Assembly: GCA_964596015.1 (NCBI GenBank)
Contig: CAZQSB010000085.1
Coordinates: 1-5,621 of the forward strand
Source of the DNA: WJMD01 sp964596015
GTDB lineage: Bacteria > Joyebacterota > Joyebacteria > Joyebacterales > Joyebacteraceae
Length of the DNA: 5,621 nucleotides
Direction: 5' to 3'
A program made the translations under genes and the position numbers. Shown here in pieces: positions 1 through 5,208 of this stretch; the stretch's first letter is position 1; each line of letters opens with the position of its first letter. The notes under the pieces were generated by a model. That model saw only the letters and a program-made list of their open reading frames with translations, searched no databases and was not told the origin of the DNA.

Positions 1-177
1 TCGGCGACCTTCGTCGAACAGGCGCTGCCCGACGCCGGCGGTCGCAACGTGGTGAACGTCATCCTCGTGGACTTCCGCGCCCTCGACACGCTCGGCGAGA
101 TCACCGTGCTGGTCGCCGCCGCCCTGGGGGTCATCGCCCTCGTCCTGCCGCTCGCGCAACGGATTCGGTCCCGATGA
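1..177 (+). CDS. mrpA: MrpA (MnhA) Na+/H+ antiporter subunit A, C-terminal 58 residues
   Basis: This is the 3' end of the large antiporter subunit; the frame is open from base 1 to TGA 175-177. The visible 58 residues carry the hallmark end of the MrpA C-terminal domain: GGRNVVNVILVDFR at about residues 13-26, then DTLGEITVL at 29-37, inside one last hydrophobic helix (about 34-52) and a basic tail. In the known family, MrpA is a NuoL-like proton-channel protein of about 800-970 residues, and this tail domain packs against MrpB and other small subunits. The N-terminal NuoL-like part lies outside the window, so catalytic residues cannot be checked. Its stop overlaps the mrpB start by 4 nt (ATGA at 174-177). 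A stand-alone MbhE/DUF4040-type subunit remains possible because the upstream part is not visible, but the GGRN-VDFR block is typical of full-length MrpA. Confidence 0.88.
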   Translation, partial: SATFVEQALPDAGGRNVVNVILVDFRALDTLGEITVLVAAALGVIALVLPLAQRIRSR

Positions 178-620
178 CGCCCCTCCGCCCGTCGCCGATC
201 CTCGAGCGCGGCCTCTCCCTGGCGGGTGGCGCCATGCTCGTCTTCTCCCTCTACCTCCTGTTCGCCGGCCACAACCAGCCAGGTGGTGGTTTCGCCGGTG
301 GCCTCGTCGCCGGTGTGGGCGTGTTGTTGGCCTGGGCCGCCGGGGGGACGCCCCAGTTGCGGCGACTCATCCCGTTCCGGGCGACGGTGCTCATCGGCCT
401 GGGCCTGGTGGTAGCCGCCCTCAGTGCCTTCGTCCCCCTCGCCCTCGGGGCCGGGTTCGGGGAGTCGGCCATCGTCGAGTTCACCCTGCCGGCCTTCGGG
501 GACGTGAAGTTCGTGTCGGTGTTGGTCTTCGACATGGGCGTGTACCTGGTCGTACTGGGGATGTCGCTCGGACTGATCCGCTCGCTGGGCGCCGACATCG
601 ACGTGGAGGAGGCCGCATGA
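174..620 (+). CDS. mrpB: MrpB (MnhB) Na+/H+ antiporter subunit B
   Basis: This is a 148-residue membrane subunit of the Mrp antiporter complex, about the usual MrpB length. The family signature YLLFAGHNQPGGGFAGGLVAG lies at residues 27-47. It contains Pro36 and Phe40, which correspond by position to the functionally important P37/F41 reported for Bacillus MrpB (recalled, not aligned). Four hydrophobic segments are visible, at about 14-31, 39-56, 65-92 and 108-138, followed by a short acidic tail. The ATG at 174 is chosen because it sits in an ATGA overlap with the mrpA stop and gives the normal N-terminus. No strong Shine-Dalgarno is seen, so translation is probably coupled to mrpA. The stop overlaps mrpC by 4 nt (617-620). 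Confidence 0.95.
   Translation: MTPLRPSPILERGLSLAGGAMLVFSLYLLFAGHNQPGGGFAGGLVAGVGVLLAWAAGGTPQLRRLIPFRATVLIGLGLVVAALSAFVPLALGAGFGESAIVEFTLPAFGDVKFVSVLVFDMGVYLVVLGMSLGLIRSLGADIDVEEAA
605..612 (+). promoter_or_regulatory. Shine-Dalgarno of mrpC
   Basis: GGAGGAGG lies inside the end of mrpB, 4-7 nt before ATG 617 depending on which GGAGG register pairs. It supports this start and independent reinitiation of mrpC within the overlapping operon. Confidence 0.75.
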
Positions 621-1021
621 GCCTCGTCACCCTCACCATCGCCTCGGTGCTCTTCGGCATCGGGACGTACCTGGTCCTCCAGCGATTGCTCAGCCGGGTG
701 ATCATCGGGTTGGCGCTCATCTCCAACGGCGTCAACCTGCTCATCCTGCTCGCCGCCGGCCCGGGCGGTGAGCCCCCGCTCATCGGCGACGACGTCGATC
801 CCACCGCCCTGGCCGACCCGCTCCCGCAGGCCCTCGTCCTCACGGCGATCGTGATCACGTTCGGGGTCACCGCGCTCTTGTTGGCGCTGGCGCTGCGCAG
901 CTACGTCCTCACCGGCAGCGACGCCGTGGAGGACGACCTCGAGGACCGACGAATCGCCCGGGAGACACACGCCGAGGAGCCGGAAGGACCCGACCCGGAC
1001 ATGCACGAGGCCGCACCATGA
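617..1021 (+). CDS. mrpC: MrpC (MnhC) Na+/H+ antiporter subunit C, NuoK-like
   Basis: This is a 134-residue homologue of complex I subunit NuoK and part of the Mrp membrane complex. Three hydrophobic helices are visible, at about residues 2-22, 25-47 and 72-98. The NuoK/MrpC signatures are present: IIGLALISNGVNLLI (about 30-44) and DPLPQALVLTAIVITFG (about 67-83). The last 35 residues or so form a hydrophilic, strongly acidic tail (VEDDLEDRR...EEPEGPDPD) that should lie in the cytoplasm. Such a tail is longer than in Bacillus MrpC, about 112 residues from memory. The start is fixed by the ATGA overlap with mrpB and by a strong Shine-Dalgarno at 605-612. The stop overlaps mrpD by 4 nt (1018-1021). 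Confidence 0.94.
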   Translation: MSLVTLTIASVLFGIGTYLVLQRLLSRVIIGLALISNGVNLLILLAAGPGGEPPLIGDDVDPTALADPLPQALVLTAIVITFGVTALLLALALRSYVLTGSDAVEDDLEDRRIARETHAEEPEGPDPDMHEAAP

Positions 1022-2639
1022 GCTGGCTGCTCCCCGCCGCCGTCGCCGTGCCGATCCTCGGGGCGGGCCTCGTGGTCGCCGTCGGTCGGCGCCTGCTCGC
1101 CCAGCGCCTGATCGCCGGGGGGTCCGTCCTCTTCGTACTGGGGGCGGCGATCGCGCTGCTGGTCGAGGCGGATCGGGCGGGTCCGGTCGTCGCCCAGATG
1201 GGAGGCTGGCCGGCGCCGGGCGGGATCACGCTGATCGCCGATCGGATGTCGGCGCTCGTCCTCATGACCTCCGCCCTCATGCTCGTGGCGGTGTTCGGCT
1301 ACGCCGTCGCCCAGTTGGGCCGCTCGGCGCTGGACTGGTGGTTCCACGCCAAGTACCTGGTGCTGACCTCTGGGGTGGCGCTGTCGTTGTTGACGGGGGA
1401 CCTGTTCAACCTCTTCGTGGGCTTCGAGGTGATGCTGGTGGCCAGCTACGTGCTGCTCACCGTGCGGACGGGGCCCCGGGAGATCCGTTCGACGCTCACC
1501 TACGTCGTCATCAACCTCGTCGCGTCCATCCTCTTCCTCCTGATCATCGCCCTGGCCTACGGAGCCACCGGCACCCTCAACCTGGCGGACCTCGCCGTGC
1601 GACTCGAGGACGTCGCCGAGCCGGTGCGGGCCGGCCTGAGTCTGTTGATGCTCGTGGTGTTCGGCATCAAGGCCGGCCTCTTCCCGCTCTTCATGTGGCT
1701 CCCCGACTCGTACCCGACGGCGCCGGCCCCGGTGACGGCGATCTTCGCCGGCCTCCTGACCAAGGTCGGCATGGTCATCATCATCCGGACGCAGACCCTG
1801 CTCTTCCCCAGCGACGGGCCATCGACGCTGTTGCTGGTGGTCGCCGGGCTCACGATGGTGGTGGGCGTACTCGGCGCCATTGCCCAGAACGACGTCAAGC
1901 GGATCCTCAGCTTCCACATCGTGAGCCAGATCGGGTACATGGTGATGGGCCTCGGCTTCCTCACCGTGGCCGGCGTCGGGGCGGCGGTCTTCTTCCTCGC
2001 CAACCAGGTCATCGTGAAGACGGGGCTCTTCCTCGTCGCCGGCCTNNNNNNNNNNNNNNNNNNNNNNNNNNNNNNNNNNNNNNNNNNNNNNNNNNNNNNN
2101 NNNNNNNNNNNNNNNNNNNNNNNNNNNNNNNNNNNNNNNNNNNNNTCTTCCTCGCCAACCAGGTCATCGTGAAGACGGGGCTCTTCCTCGTCGCCGGCCT
2201 GATCGAGCGCGAGCAGGGGACCGGCGCCCTCAATCGCAGTGGTGGGCTGGTCCACTCGCGTCCGGTGGTGGCCGCCCTGTTCCTGCCCCTCGCCCTCAGC
2301 ATCGCCGGGATACCCCCGTTCGGGGGGTTCATCCCCAAGCTCGGCCTCGTCCAGGCCGGCATCGACCTGGGTCAGGGGGTGATCGTGGGCGTCAGTCTGG
2401 CCGTGAGCCTCCTCACCTTGTTCTCGATGACGAAGATCTGGTCGTCGGCGTTCTGGGGCGAGCCGGTGGCGACCGTCGGACGAGCCGGTCGGGGCATGGT
2501 GGGTGCCACCGCCGGCGTCGTGGTCGCCAGCCTGGCGGTGGCGCTCGTGGCCGGCCCGGCCGCCGATCTGACGCTGCGGGCCGCCGCCGACCTCGTCGAG
2601 CGGACCGGCTACATCACCGCCGTGCTGGGAGGCGTGTGA
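1018..2639 (+). CDS. mrpD: MrpD (MnhD) Na+/H+ antiporter subunit D, interrupted by an assembly gap
   Basis: This is a NuoL/M/N-like proton-translocating subunit (Proton_antipo_M family). The first part reads in frame from ATG 1018 to the N run at 2046; the second part continues to TGA 2637-2639 in a different frame. The shift is artefactual. The 55 bp before the gap (1991-2045) recur exactly after it (2146-2200), and both copies begin at the second base of a codon. Counting that segment once gives a continuous protein of 488 residues, the normal MrpD length (about 490-500). Glu137 in NLFVGFEVML and Lys218 in FGIKAGLFP match the proton-pathway residues E137 and K219 of Bacillus pseudofirmus MrpD (recalled). 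Also visible are PDSYPTAPAPVTA, NDVKRILSFHIVSQIGY with Lys294, QVIVKTGLFLVAG with Lys334, and, after the join, SIAGIPPFGGFIPK. A GAGG Shine-Dalgarno at 1007-1010 is spaced 7 nt from the ATG. Confidence 0.93.
1991..2045 (+). repeat. Left copy of exact 55-bp direct repeat flanking the gap
   Basis: These 55 bases, coding for the FLANQVIVKTGLFLVAGL part of MrpD, are identical to 2146-2200. The repeat ends exactly where the N run begins. It is best read as a shared k-mer of two unjoined contig ends, not as biological duplication. Confidence 0.95.
2046..2145. other. Assembly gap of 100 N inside mrpD
   Basis: Exactly 100 consecutive N lie between the two copies of the 55-bp repeat. One hundred N is a common placeholder for a gap of unknown length. 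The coding frame and expected protein length indicate that no sequence is really missing and that the contig ends overlap by 55 bp. Confidence 0.97.
2146..2200 (+). repeat. Right copy of exact 55-bp direct repeat flanking the gap
   Basis: Identical over 55 bases to 1991-2045, beginning immediately after the last N. Removing either copy together with the N run (155 nt in total) restores the mrpD reading frame. Confidence 0.95.
2627..2632 (+). promoter_or_regulatory. Shine-Dalgarno deciding the mrpF start
   Basis: GGGAGG lies 6 nt before ATG 2639 but only 3 nt before the competing in-frame GTG 2636. The spacing favours ATG 2639. Confidence 0.7.
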
Positions 2640-2905
2640 TGGTCGAGACCCTCGTCACGTCCGTCCAGGTCATCCTCGGGCTCGGTGCCGTGGTGGCGCT
2701 CATCCGGGGCGTGCGCGGCCCGGAGCTGGTCGACCGGATGGTGGCCCTCGACGTGGTACTCCTGTTGGTGGCCGGCTTCGCTGCGGTCACCGCGGCGGGC
2801 AACGGCCGCACGGACCTCGTCCCGGTCGTCATCGTGGTGGCGCTGGTCGCCTTCACCAGCACGGTGCTGGTGGCGCGGTTCATCGAGTGGCGGGACGTGG
2901 ACTGA
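2639..2905 (+). CDS. mrpF: MrpF (MnhF) Na+/H+ antiporter subunit F
   Basis: This is an 88-residue small hydrophobic subunit, about the usual MrpF length. Three membrane segments are visible, at about residues 3-22, 33-53 and 60-80. The family signature RGPELVDRMVALDVVLLL lies between the first and second. The ATG at 2639 shares one base with the mrpD stop (TGATG) and has GGGAGG 6 nt upstream. An in-frame GTG one codon earlier (2636) is possible but spaced too closely. MrpE normally lies between MrpD and MrpF; no trace of it is present here, and the E domain is found instead in the next gene. The stop shares one base with the next start (TGATG, 2903-2907), indicating translational coupling. 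Confidence 0.93.
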   Translation: MVETLVTSVQVILGLGAVVALIRGVRGPELVDRMVALDVVLLLVAGFAAVTAAGNGRTDLVPVVIVVALVAFTSTVLVARFIEWRDVD

Positions 2906-3744
2906 TGGAGCTCGCAGGGTCGCTCGTGCTGCTCGTGGGCGCCGTCGTCACGGTGCTGGCCGCCTGGGGTGTGGTGGACTTCCCCACCCCGATCGCCCGC
3001 ATGCACGCCGCCACCAAGCCGGCTTCGCTCGGCCTCGCCCTGCTGACGATCGGTGCCGCCATCACGGCGAGTTCCTGGGACCTCGTCGGGGTCGGGCTGC
3101 TGGTGACCGTCTTCCTGTTCCTCACCGCCCCCATCTCTGGCCACTTGTTGGGTCGGGCGGCCTACCTGGCCGGCCAGGCCGGTCGACTCGAGGTGGACGA
3201 CCTCGCCGGGGCCGAGCCGGGGGGTTTCGCGCCCACCGAGCCGCGGCGCGGACCCTCGCCCCTCCGGATCCTCTCGTTCGCCGTCATCTGGGTGGCGTTG
3301 TGGCAGGACCTCTCGGTCGGCAACGTCATCAACGGGATCCTCGTCGGCCTCGTCGTGGGACTCGTCAGCCGGGAGCGCACCCGGGGAGTTCGCATCTCCC
3401 CGGCCGGCGCCGCGGTGTTCGTGGTCCGCTACGCCGGCCTGGTGATCTCCTCGACGGCCCGGGTGGCCTGGGAGGTCGTCACCCCCACCAACGAACGTGT
3501 GCGGGAGGCGATCGTCGAGGTGCCGTTGCGGGTGTCCTCGGCTCCCGCCGTCCTGCTGTTGGCCAACGCCATCTCCTACACGCCCGGGACCCTCACCCTC
3601 GAGGTCTGCGGCGGTCCGACCCCGGCGCCGGCCCGCCTGTGGGTGCACGTGCTGCACTTCGAGTCCGTGCCCCAGGTCGTCGCCGAGGTCCGCCGCATCG
3701 AGGACCTCGTCATGGCCGCCCTCCCCGAGCGGGCCGGTGTCTGA
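2905..3744 (+). CDS. mrpG-mrpE: MrpG-MrpE fusion subunit of the Na+/H+ antiporter
   Basis: This 279-residue ORF combines two normally separate Mrp subunits. Residues 1-90 are MrpG: three hydrophobic segments, the motif VVDFPTPIARMHAATKPASLG at about 23-43, and FLTAPISGHLLGRAAY at 72-87. Residues 91-118 are a polar linker rich in Gly, Pro, Asp and Glu. Residues 119-279 are MrpE: N-terminal membrane segments starting LRILSFAVIWVALWQ, then a soluble C-terminal domain with the family motif LLANAISYTPGTLTLEV at about 218-234 and a WVHVLHFES strand. Typical MrpG is about 100-125 residues and MrpE about 155-165, so both halves look complete. ATG 2905 overlaps the mrpF stop by one base. An upstream in-frame GTG at 2887 lies inside mrpF and is less likely. 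No stop, frame change or N lies at the junction, so the fusion appears genuine. The order MrpG-then-MrpE is inverted relative to the usual E-F-G. Confidence 0.92.
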   Translation: MELAGSLVLLVGAVVTVLAAWGVVDFPTPIARMHAATKPASLGLALLTIGAAITASSWDLVGVGLLVTVFLFLTAPISGHLLGRAAYLAGQAGRLEVDDLAGAEPGGFAPTEPRRGPSPLRILSFAVIWVALWQDLSVGNVINGILVGLVVGLVSRERTRGVRISPAGAAVFVVRYAGLVISSTARVAWEVVTPTNERVREAIVEVPLRVSSAPAVLLLANAISYTPGTLTLEVCGGPTPAPARLWVHVLHFESVPQVVAEVRRIEDLVMAALPERAGV

Positions 3745-3745
3745 G

Positions 3746-4702
3746 ATGGACGCCCTCGACCTCCTCGTCGACAACCTCACCAGTCCGATCGTCCTCGCCT
3801 TCGCCCTCGGTGTGATCGCCCGCCTGCTCAAGAGCGATCTCGAACTGCCCCCGGCCATCTCGTCGGCGCTGTCGATCTACCTGCTGTTCGCCATCGGCCT
3901 CAAGGGTGGGGTGGCCCTGGCGGAGACGCCGGCGGGCGACGTCGTCTGGCCGGCGGTGGCCACCCTCGGCTTCGGTGTCCTGACGCCGCTCACCGCCTTC
4001 GCCGTCGCCAGGCTCCGCTACGACGACGCCAACGCCGCTGCGCTCGGCGCCCACTACGGATCGGTGTCGGCGGTCACGTTCATCGCCGCCATCACCGCCG
4101 CCCGGGCGGCCGGGCTGCCGCCCGAGGGCTTCCTGCCCGCCCTCGTGGCCCTGCTCGAGGTCCCCGCCATCGTGGTGGCGCTGGTCCTGTTCTCGATGCG
4201 CACCGGCCGGGGCGAGTCGTGGTCGTCGGCCCTCCGCGAGGTGGTCACCGGCAAGAGCATCCTCCTGCTCGTCGGGGGCCTGCTCATCGGGTGGGTCGCC
4301 GGCCCCGAGGGCACTGCCTCGGTCCAACCCTTCTTCGTGGTCGCCTTCGACGGCGCCCTCACCCTGTTCCTGCTGGAGCTCGGCATCGTCGCGGCCTCCC
4401 GGCTCGCCGACCTGCGCGCCTCGGGCTGGTTCCTGCTGGGGTTCGGGATCGGCGTGCCCCTCGTCCACGGGGCGGCCGGGGTGACGGTGGCGGGGTTGGC
4501 GGGGATGTCGGTCGGCGGGGCGGCGGTCCTCGGGGCGATGGTGGCGAGCGCCTCCTACATCGCCGCCCCGGCGGCGGTCCGGATAGCGGTGCCCGAGGCG
4601 AGTCCGTCGATCTACCTTGGTGCATCGCTGGGGATCACGTTCCCCTTCAACCTGGCGGTGGGGATCCCCCTCTACCTGGAGCTGGCGAGGAGGCTGGCAT
4701 GA
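3746..4702 (+). CDS. sbtA: SbtA-family (DUF897) Na+-dependent bicarbonate transporter
   Basis: This 318-residue membrane protein resembles SbtA, the high-affinity Na+/HCO3- symporter described in cyanobacteria (about 370 residues there; shorter versions occur in other bacteria). Some ten hydrophobic segments can be traced in two halves, at about 13-28, 36-53, 68-88, 97-118, 129-149, then 170-186, 194-214, 225-250, 256-275 and 292-313. The first half has HYGSVSAVTFIAAI, matching the SbtA substrate-site segment (GAVSGSTMAAAL in Synechocystis, from memory). The second half has the diagnostic MVASASYIAAPAAVRIAVPEASPS and LGITFPFNLAVGIPLYLELA. The loop between halves (about 150-168) is shorter than in cyanobacteria. 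The ATG is 1 nt after the MrpG-E stop, with no clear Shine-Dalgarno, so translation is probably coupled. Bicarbonate as substrate is inferred from family and from the adjacent sbtB; many DUF897 members are untested. Confidence 0.87.
   Translation: MDALDLLVDNLTSPIVLAFALGVIARLLKSDLELPPAISSALSIYLLFAIGLKGGVALAETPAGDVVWPAVATLGFGVLTPLTAFAVARLRYDDANAAALGAHYGSVSAVTFIAAITAARAAGLPPEGFLPALVALLEVPAIVVALVLFSMRTGRGESWSSALREVVTGKSILLLVGGLLIGWVAGPEGTASVQPFFVVAFDGALTLFLLELGIVAASRLADLRASGWFLLGFGIGVPLVHGAAGVTVAGLAGMSVGGAAVLGAMVASASYIAAPAAVRIAVPEASPSIYLGASLGITFPFNLAVGIPLYLELARRLA
4687..4693 (+). promoter_or_regulatory. Shine-Dalgarno deciding the sbtB start
   Basis: GAGGAGG lies inside the end of sbtA, 5 nt before ATG 4699. 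It marks this internal ATG as the real start of sbtB; the same frame stays open much further upstream only as a shadow of sbtA. Confidence 0.85.
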
Positions 4703-4998
4703 CCGAGTTGGTGGTCGTGACGATCGTGGCCGAGCGGGTGCTCGAGGGACGGATCACCGAACTGGTGGTCGAGCTCGGCTCCACCGGGTACACGGTGACC
4801 GAGGCCCGGGGGAGCGGGTCGCGCAACATCGGCTCGCACACGTTCGAGGGTCGCAACGTTCGGATCGAGACGGTGGTCGACCGATCAACCGCCGATCGCA
4901 TCCTCGAGGTGGTCGCCGAGCGCTACTTCCCCCACTACGGGGTCATCGCCTACTCCCAGGACGCCCGGGTCGTGCGGGGCGAGAAGTACACCCCCTGA
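4699..4998 (+). CDS. sbtB: SbtB-like PII-family regulatory protein
   Basis: This 99-residue soluble protein has the ferredoxin-like PII fold pattern and resembles SbtB, a trimeric adenine-nucleotide-sensing protein that binds and regulates SbtA. Visible landmarks are the first strand LVVVTIVAERVLEGRI (4-19), GYTVTEARGSGSRN (30-43) leading into a short T-loop, NVRIETVVD (53-61), and AERYFPHYGVIAYSQDARVV (73-92). These align with the cyanobacterial GYTV...GSRN...KFE...VKYFNDYAGIIYICSAEVL pattern recalled from memory. Differences are a T-loop several residues shorter, Gly45 where cyanobacterial SbtB has an Arg (KGSRNVR), and an end at RGEKYTP with no Cys-containing CGPxGC tail. The start is ATG 4699, overlapping the sbtA stop (ATGA) and preceded by GAGGAGG; the same frame is open upstream from 4219 but that stretch is sbtA read out of frame. 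A generic PII-like protein is the alternative, but the neighbour supports SbtB. Confidence 0.85.
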   Translation: MTELVVVTIVAERVLEGRITELVVELGSTGYTVTEARGSGSRNIGSHTFEGRNVRIETVVDRSTADRILEVVAERYFPHYGVIAYSQDARVVRGEKYTP

Positions 4999-5000
4999 GT

Positions 5001-5025
5001 CGGCCGGGCCCCCGTCCCGGAGCCG
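5001..5025 (+). terminator. Possible GC-rich hairpin terminator after sbtB
   Basis: CCGGG (5004-5008) can pair with CCCGG (5016-5020) around a 7-nt loop. The stem extends by CGG (5001-5003) with CCG (5023-5025) across a 2-nt AG bulge, beginning 2 nt after the sbtB stop. Only GGTTT follows, not a clean T run, so termination would be weak or of the tail-less type proposed for high-GC bacteria. Some readthrough into the sigma factor is plausible. Confidence 0.35.
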
Positions 5026-5043
5026 GGTTTCCGCGGTTTGCCG

Positions 5044-5071
5044 GGGAATGAACGGGGTATGGACGTGGTTG
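5044..5071 (+). promoter_or_regulatory. Candidate SigR/SigH-type (ECF, thiol-stress) promoter upstream of sigma factor
   Basis: GGGAAT at 5044-5049 and GTTG at 5068-5071 are separated by exactly 18 nt. This matches the GGAAT-N18-GTT consensus of Streptomyces SigR and its mycobacterial counterpart SigH. Transcription would start near 5077, about 130 nt before the sigma gene. In actinobacteria, genes for principal or principal-like sigma factors (hrdB in Streptomyces, sigB in mycobacteria) are known targets of such ECF factors, which makes the match more credible. It rests on two short boxes only. Confidence 0.42.
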
Positions 5072-5083
5072 TTGGACAAGGGG

Positions 5084-5112
5084 TTCACAAGCGGACGCGA
5101 CTGTGACATGAT
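5084..5112 (+). promoter_or_regulatory. Candidate housekeeping (sigma-70 type) promoter of the sigma factor gene
   Basis: TTCACA (5084-5089, 5 of 6 to TTGACA) and CATGAT (5107-5112, 4 of 6 to TATAAT) are separated by the optimal 17 nt. The start point would be around 5119, leaving a leader of about 90 nt. It lies in the only intergenic region of the window and points at the sigma gene. No long hairpin or riboswitch-like structure was recognised in the leader. Confidence 0.55.
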
Positions 5113-5194
5113 GACCGTCCGAGCGAATCCCCGCCCGCGTCCGTGCCGTACCTCGCGTGGGCCGCTCGACAGCGAACCCGTGCCATCCACCCCC

Positions 5195-5199
5195 GAAGG
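5195..5199 (+). promoter_or_regulatory. Shine-Dalgarno of the sigma factor gene
   Basis: GAAGG ends 9 nt before ATG 5209. It supports that ATG over the in-frame TTG at 5200, which directly abuts the site. Confidence 0.65.
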
Positions 5200-5208
5200 T
5201 TGAATCCC

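Noticed and set aside
251..1917. Long minus-strand ORFs (251-1006, 901-1917) opposite mrpB, mrpC and mrpD
   Set aside because: They translate to low-complexity Arg/Gly/His/Asp/Gln-rich sequence with no domain pattern, as expected for the complement of GC-rich genes. The plus-strand genes have full family signatures.
1338..2045. An alternative + frame ORF running from 1338 through the gap into the mrpD 3' part
   Set aside because: Before the gap this frame is Arg/His/Gly-rich nonsense overlapping mrpD. Only its portion after the gap is real MrpD sequence.
1991..2200. A genuine tandem duplication or frameshifted mrpD pseudogene
   Set aside because: Both copies are identical, touch the N run, and collapse to a correct frame and normal protein length, which points to assembly.
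2887..2904. GTG 2887 as the start of the MrpG-E fusion
   Set aside because: It adds six residues (MAGRGL) encoded inside mrpF. ATG 2905 in the TGATG junction follows the coupling pattern of the operon and gives the usual MrpG N-terminus.
2614..4468. Long minus-strand ORFs (2614-3858, 3710-4468) opposite mrpF, mrpG-E and sbtA
   Set aside because: Compositionally biased shadow frames without recognisable motifs, lying opposite well-supported membrane protein genes.
4219..4698. A 160-residue N-terminal extension of the sbtB frame (start at 4219)
   Set aside because: The extension is sbtA read out of frame and is Arg/Gly/Pro-rich. ATG 4699 has a strong Shine-Dalgarno and an ATGA overlap and gives a normal PII-like length.
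5072..5077. TTGGAC as the -35 box of the sigma factor promoter
   Set aside because: No acceptable -10 box lies 16-18 nt downstream of it. TTCACA at 5084 with CATGAT at 5107 has better spacing.
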